Of a DNA stretch of 41,054 bases, positions 39,080 through 41,054 are shown in pieces. Under the pieces are notes generated by a model. It worked only from the letters and a program-made list of their open reading frames with translations, had not been told where the DNA came from and ran no database searches. The DNA lies in contig CALJKQ010000281.1 of the NCBI GenBank assembly GCA_937973565.1, positions 1-41,054 of the forward strand. The letters run 5' to 3'. How positions within the stretch are numbered: position 1 is the first letter of the stretch; the number at the start of each line of letters is the position of its first letter. This stretch comes from an uncultured Saprospiraceae bacterium. GTDB taxonomy: Bacteria > Bacteroidota > Bacteroidia > Chitinophagales > Saprospiraceae. Made by a program: the position numbers and the translations under genes.

Positions 39080-40852
39080 TTATCCGAATAGATGACACCT
39101 GAATCTCAACCAGTTGCTGTGCGCTTCATCCAAATGTACACTTAACTTGTCGTAAACCTCTGTGTGGTATCGGTTAATCCAGGCTTTTTCGCCGGCATCC
39201 AAGAGGGTTTCATCAATGAGTCCTTTATCAAAAGGCAGCAAACTTACGGTTTCGAAATCAAGGAAGCCATCCATTTTCGAAGGACTTACCACAATCACAT
39301 TTTCTATGCGAATGCCGTATTGGTTTTCCAGATAATATCCCGGCTCGTTGGAAATCACCATGCCTATGGCAAGAGGTGTTCTACCTCTGTCTGTACCGGC
39401 TCCTGCAATGCCGTGGGGTCCTTCATGTACATTTAAATAATAACCTATGCCATGCCCTGTGCCATGAAGGTAATTGAGACCATGTTGCCACATATTTTGC
39501 CTTGCCAAAACATCGAGCTGGGCGCCACAAGTACCTTCGGGGAAAATGGCCCTTGCCAGTGCAATGTGGCCCTTGAGTACGAGAGTATAATGTTTTTGTT
39601 GAACTCTATCAGGTTTGGATAGGGCAATGGTTCTGGTAATATCAGTGGTACCACCTTCATACTGTCCGCCACAATCCACCAACAGAATGCCCTCTCTTTT
39701 AAGGGTAGCACTGTTTTGCTCATCAGGGTGATAATGGACGATGGCTCCGTTGCCTTTGTAACCTACAATAGCTGTAAAGCTCTCTCCCTGATAACCGGGT
39801 TGCTCTGAACGAAATGCCGCAATTTTTGCTCCAAAACCGGCTTCTGTAATGATCTCTATATCCAGATTGTCATCCAGCCATTTAAATGCTTTTACCAACG
39901 CTACGCCATCCCGGATCATAGTAGTCCGAATGTGTTCAATTTCGCTGGGTGTCTTTATTCCTTTGGCAATCCTCGCCGGTGAATCTGCCGGTACAATGAT
40001 GCCATTTATTGCCTTATACAAAGTTGTATTGAGGGTGGCAACTTCCGCCATAAGGTGTGTTTTTTCGCTCATCTGGTTCAGATCACCCACCAAATCTCCA
40101 TAAGGTTTCAGAGTAATATCATCCATTGCCAAAGCTGAGGCTATAGTCTCATCGATTTTGGATGCATCCACATAAAGGCTCGCACTTTCTTTTCCAATCA
40201 ATGCATAAGCAACTACCACGGGGTTGAAATCCACATCCTTTCCTCTGATGTTGAACGTCCAGGCAATATCGTCAAGGGCAGTGAGCAACAATAAATCGGC
40301 TGATTTGTCTGCCATGGCCTTCCTTATTTCCAGCAATTTTTCAGCCCTGGTCTTTCCGGGATATGGGTCTTTGTGCAAAGAAACAGGGCCTCCGGGCAGA
40401 GAGGGTCTGTCTGTCCAAATTTCCGTTATCAGGTCATCGGCCTTTAAACTTATGTCTGATTTTGCCAGCAATTGTTCGTAATAGTCAAATTGACTTTTGG
40501 AAATGTCTTCGCCATCGATACAAACTACAGAGCCGGGAGCAAGCTGTGAACAAAGCCATTCAACATGCTCGGGAGCAAACTGGTTTTTCAATTTGAAGAG
40601 CCGGATGGAACCACCTGATAACTCTTCTTCTGCCTGCAAAAAATAACGTGAATCTGTCCACAAGCCGGCATCTTGAAGGGTAACTACCACATTTCCGGCC
40701 GATCCGGTAAAGCCGCTGATCCATTCCCGATCTTTCCAGCAGGCTGCCGGATACTCACTTTGATGGGGATCAGCACTCGGTACAATAACGGCGTCTACCT
40801 TTCTGGCTTTCATTACTTCTCTTAAGGCTTTGACCTTGGCAGTGTTGCTCAT
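39080..40852 (-). CDS. Aminopeptidase P family metallopeptidase (M24B)
   Basis: This is a cytoplasmic Xaa-Pro aminopeptidase, which removes an N-terminal residue before proline. At 590 residues it is the long three-domain form also found in eukaryotes. It has two N-terminal creatinase-like domains (about 5-130 and 160-300), then the pita-bread catalytic domain (about 300-540). The metal ligands are all present: Asp near 392 in VDCGGQYEGGTTDITRT, Asp near 403 in the same motif, His near 466 in GTGHGIGYYLNVHEGP, Glu near 502 in SNEPGYY and Glu near 516 in GIRIEN. The last residues (WLRFRCHLFG) diverge from family members I remember and may reflect local drift. There is no signal peptide. Confidence 0.95.
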   Translation of the reverse strand: MSNTAKVKALREVMKARKVDAVIVPSADPHQSEYPAACWKDREWISGFTGSAGNVVVTLQDAGLWTDSRYFLQAEEELSGGSIRLFKLKNQFAPEHVEWLCSQLAPGSVVCIDGEDISKSQFDYYEQLLAKSDISLKADDLITEIWTDRPSLPGGPVSLHKDPYPGKTRAEKLLEIRKAMADKSADLLLLTALDDIAWTFNIRGKDVDFNPVVVAYALIGKESASLYVDASKIDETIASALAMDDITLKPYGDLVGDLNQMSEKTHLMAEVATLNTTLYKAINGIIVPADSPARIAKGIKTPSEIEHIRTTMIRDGVALVKAFKWLDDNLDIEIITEAGFGAKIAAFRSEQPGYQGESFTAIVGYKGNGAIVHYHPDEQNSATLKREGILLVDCGGQYEGGTTDITRTIALSKPDRVQQKHYTLVLKGHIALARAIFPEGTCGAQLDVLARQNMWQHGLNYLHGTGHGIGYYLNVHEGPHGIAGAGTDRGRTPLAIGMVISNEPGYYLENQYGIRIENVIVVSPSKMDGFLDFETVSLLPFDKGLIDETLLDAGEKAWINRYHTEVYDKLSVHLDEAHSNWLRFRCHLFG

Positions 40853-41054
40853 GGCTTCTTTTGGTTGTGAAGCGCTAATGTAGGAGGAATTAAAATATAT
40901 AAAAAATGTAAATATATTACAATTTGTAATAATGGATTAATTAATGAAATTCAACCTGTAAAAGAAATAATAAATACTATGATAGCCGAGTTCAAGCAAG
41001 CCCAAATTGAAATCGGACAACTCCAATTTTAACTCCAACCCCAAACGCCTCCCC
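40853..41054. other. Contig end without a recognisable gene
   Basis: This AT-rich stretch precedes the aminopeptidase gene and should hold its promoter. A small open frame (40979-41032, 17 codons, beginning MIAEFKQAQIEIG) is seen on the plus strand but is too short to assign. The final 20 bases are C-rich. No adapter was recognised at this end. Confidence 0.5.

Noticed and set aside
40979..41032. Small protein-coding gene at the contig end
   Set aside because: Only 17 codons, no ribosome-binding or promoter signal I can support, and no recognisable sequence.
1..41054. tRNA or rRNA genes
   Set aside because: I looked through the intergenic spaces for cloverleaf-like sequence, CCA ends and rRNA signatures and found none.

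Overview
The window looks like a chromosomal contig from an uncultured Bacteroidota bacterium, probably in or near the Saprospiria/Chitinophagia. The evidence is moderate to low GC, a type IX secretion (T9SS) sorting domain, a Y_Y_Y/propeller sensor kinase, LytTR regulators, a DUF6175 operon, and several Bacteroidota-type -7 elements (TAnnTTTG). The first 24 bases are not genomic: they match the 3' end of the Illumina TruSeq universal adapter. The first gene is therefore cut at its 5' end.

Layout. (1) 24-8715 is a signal-transduction block: a truncated propeller-GAF-LytS-type sensor kinase with its overlapping LytTR regulator on the plus strand, then on the minus strand an AraC-type regulator, a stand-alone receiver, a LytTR response regulator and a TPR-HisKA_2-type kinase. 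Two intergenic spaces here carry direct repeats spaced exactly 21 bp, the spacing expected for LytTR binding sites. (2) 8979-20165 holds three large exported proteins: an S74-chaperone protein, a 2342-residue multidomain T9SS substrate, and a companion sharing a repeated module with it. (3) 20396-27900 holds two unrelated lipoproteins and a tight five-gene operon of exported proteins: a barrel-like protein, a small lipoprotein, a DUF6175 protein, a CsgG/LpoB-like candidate and a transglutaminase-like protein. I recognise this gene set from other Bacteroidota, but no function is known to me. (4) 28154-37380 holds ordinary genes: ABC-F ATPase, GH32 lipoprotein, a GIY-YIG-like protein, pyruvate phosphate dikinase, a DUF6265 protein and DNA polymerase IV. 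Almost every gap between them is filled by a different short repeat family. (5) 37418-38977 is a compact nitrosative-stress operon: Rrf2 regulator, truncated haemoglobin and Ric/YtfE-type di-iron repair protein. A dyad sits on its promoter. (6) 39080-40852 is an aminopeptidase P, followed by about 200 bp of apparently non-coding contig end.

The most unusual signals are these. GGGCGGAA...TTCCGCCC palindromes lie next to partial duplications of the 3' ends of two neighbouring genes (ppdK and the DUF6265 gene). In the second case a 120-bp offset keeps the reading frame and a single TAG separates the present end from a displaced old end. A perfect 22-bp hairpin stands just before the DUF6265 start. 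A remnant of a DUF4143-type AAA ATPase gene still carries about 32-bp tandem GGAAT repeats in front of it. The envelope operon at 21903-27900 is the best candidate for an uncharacterised multi-protein system.
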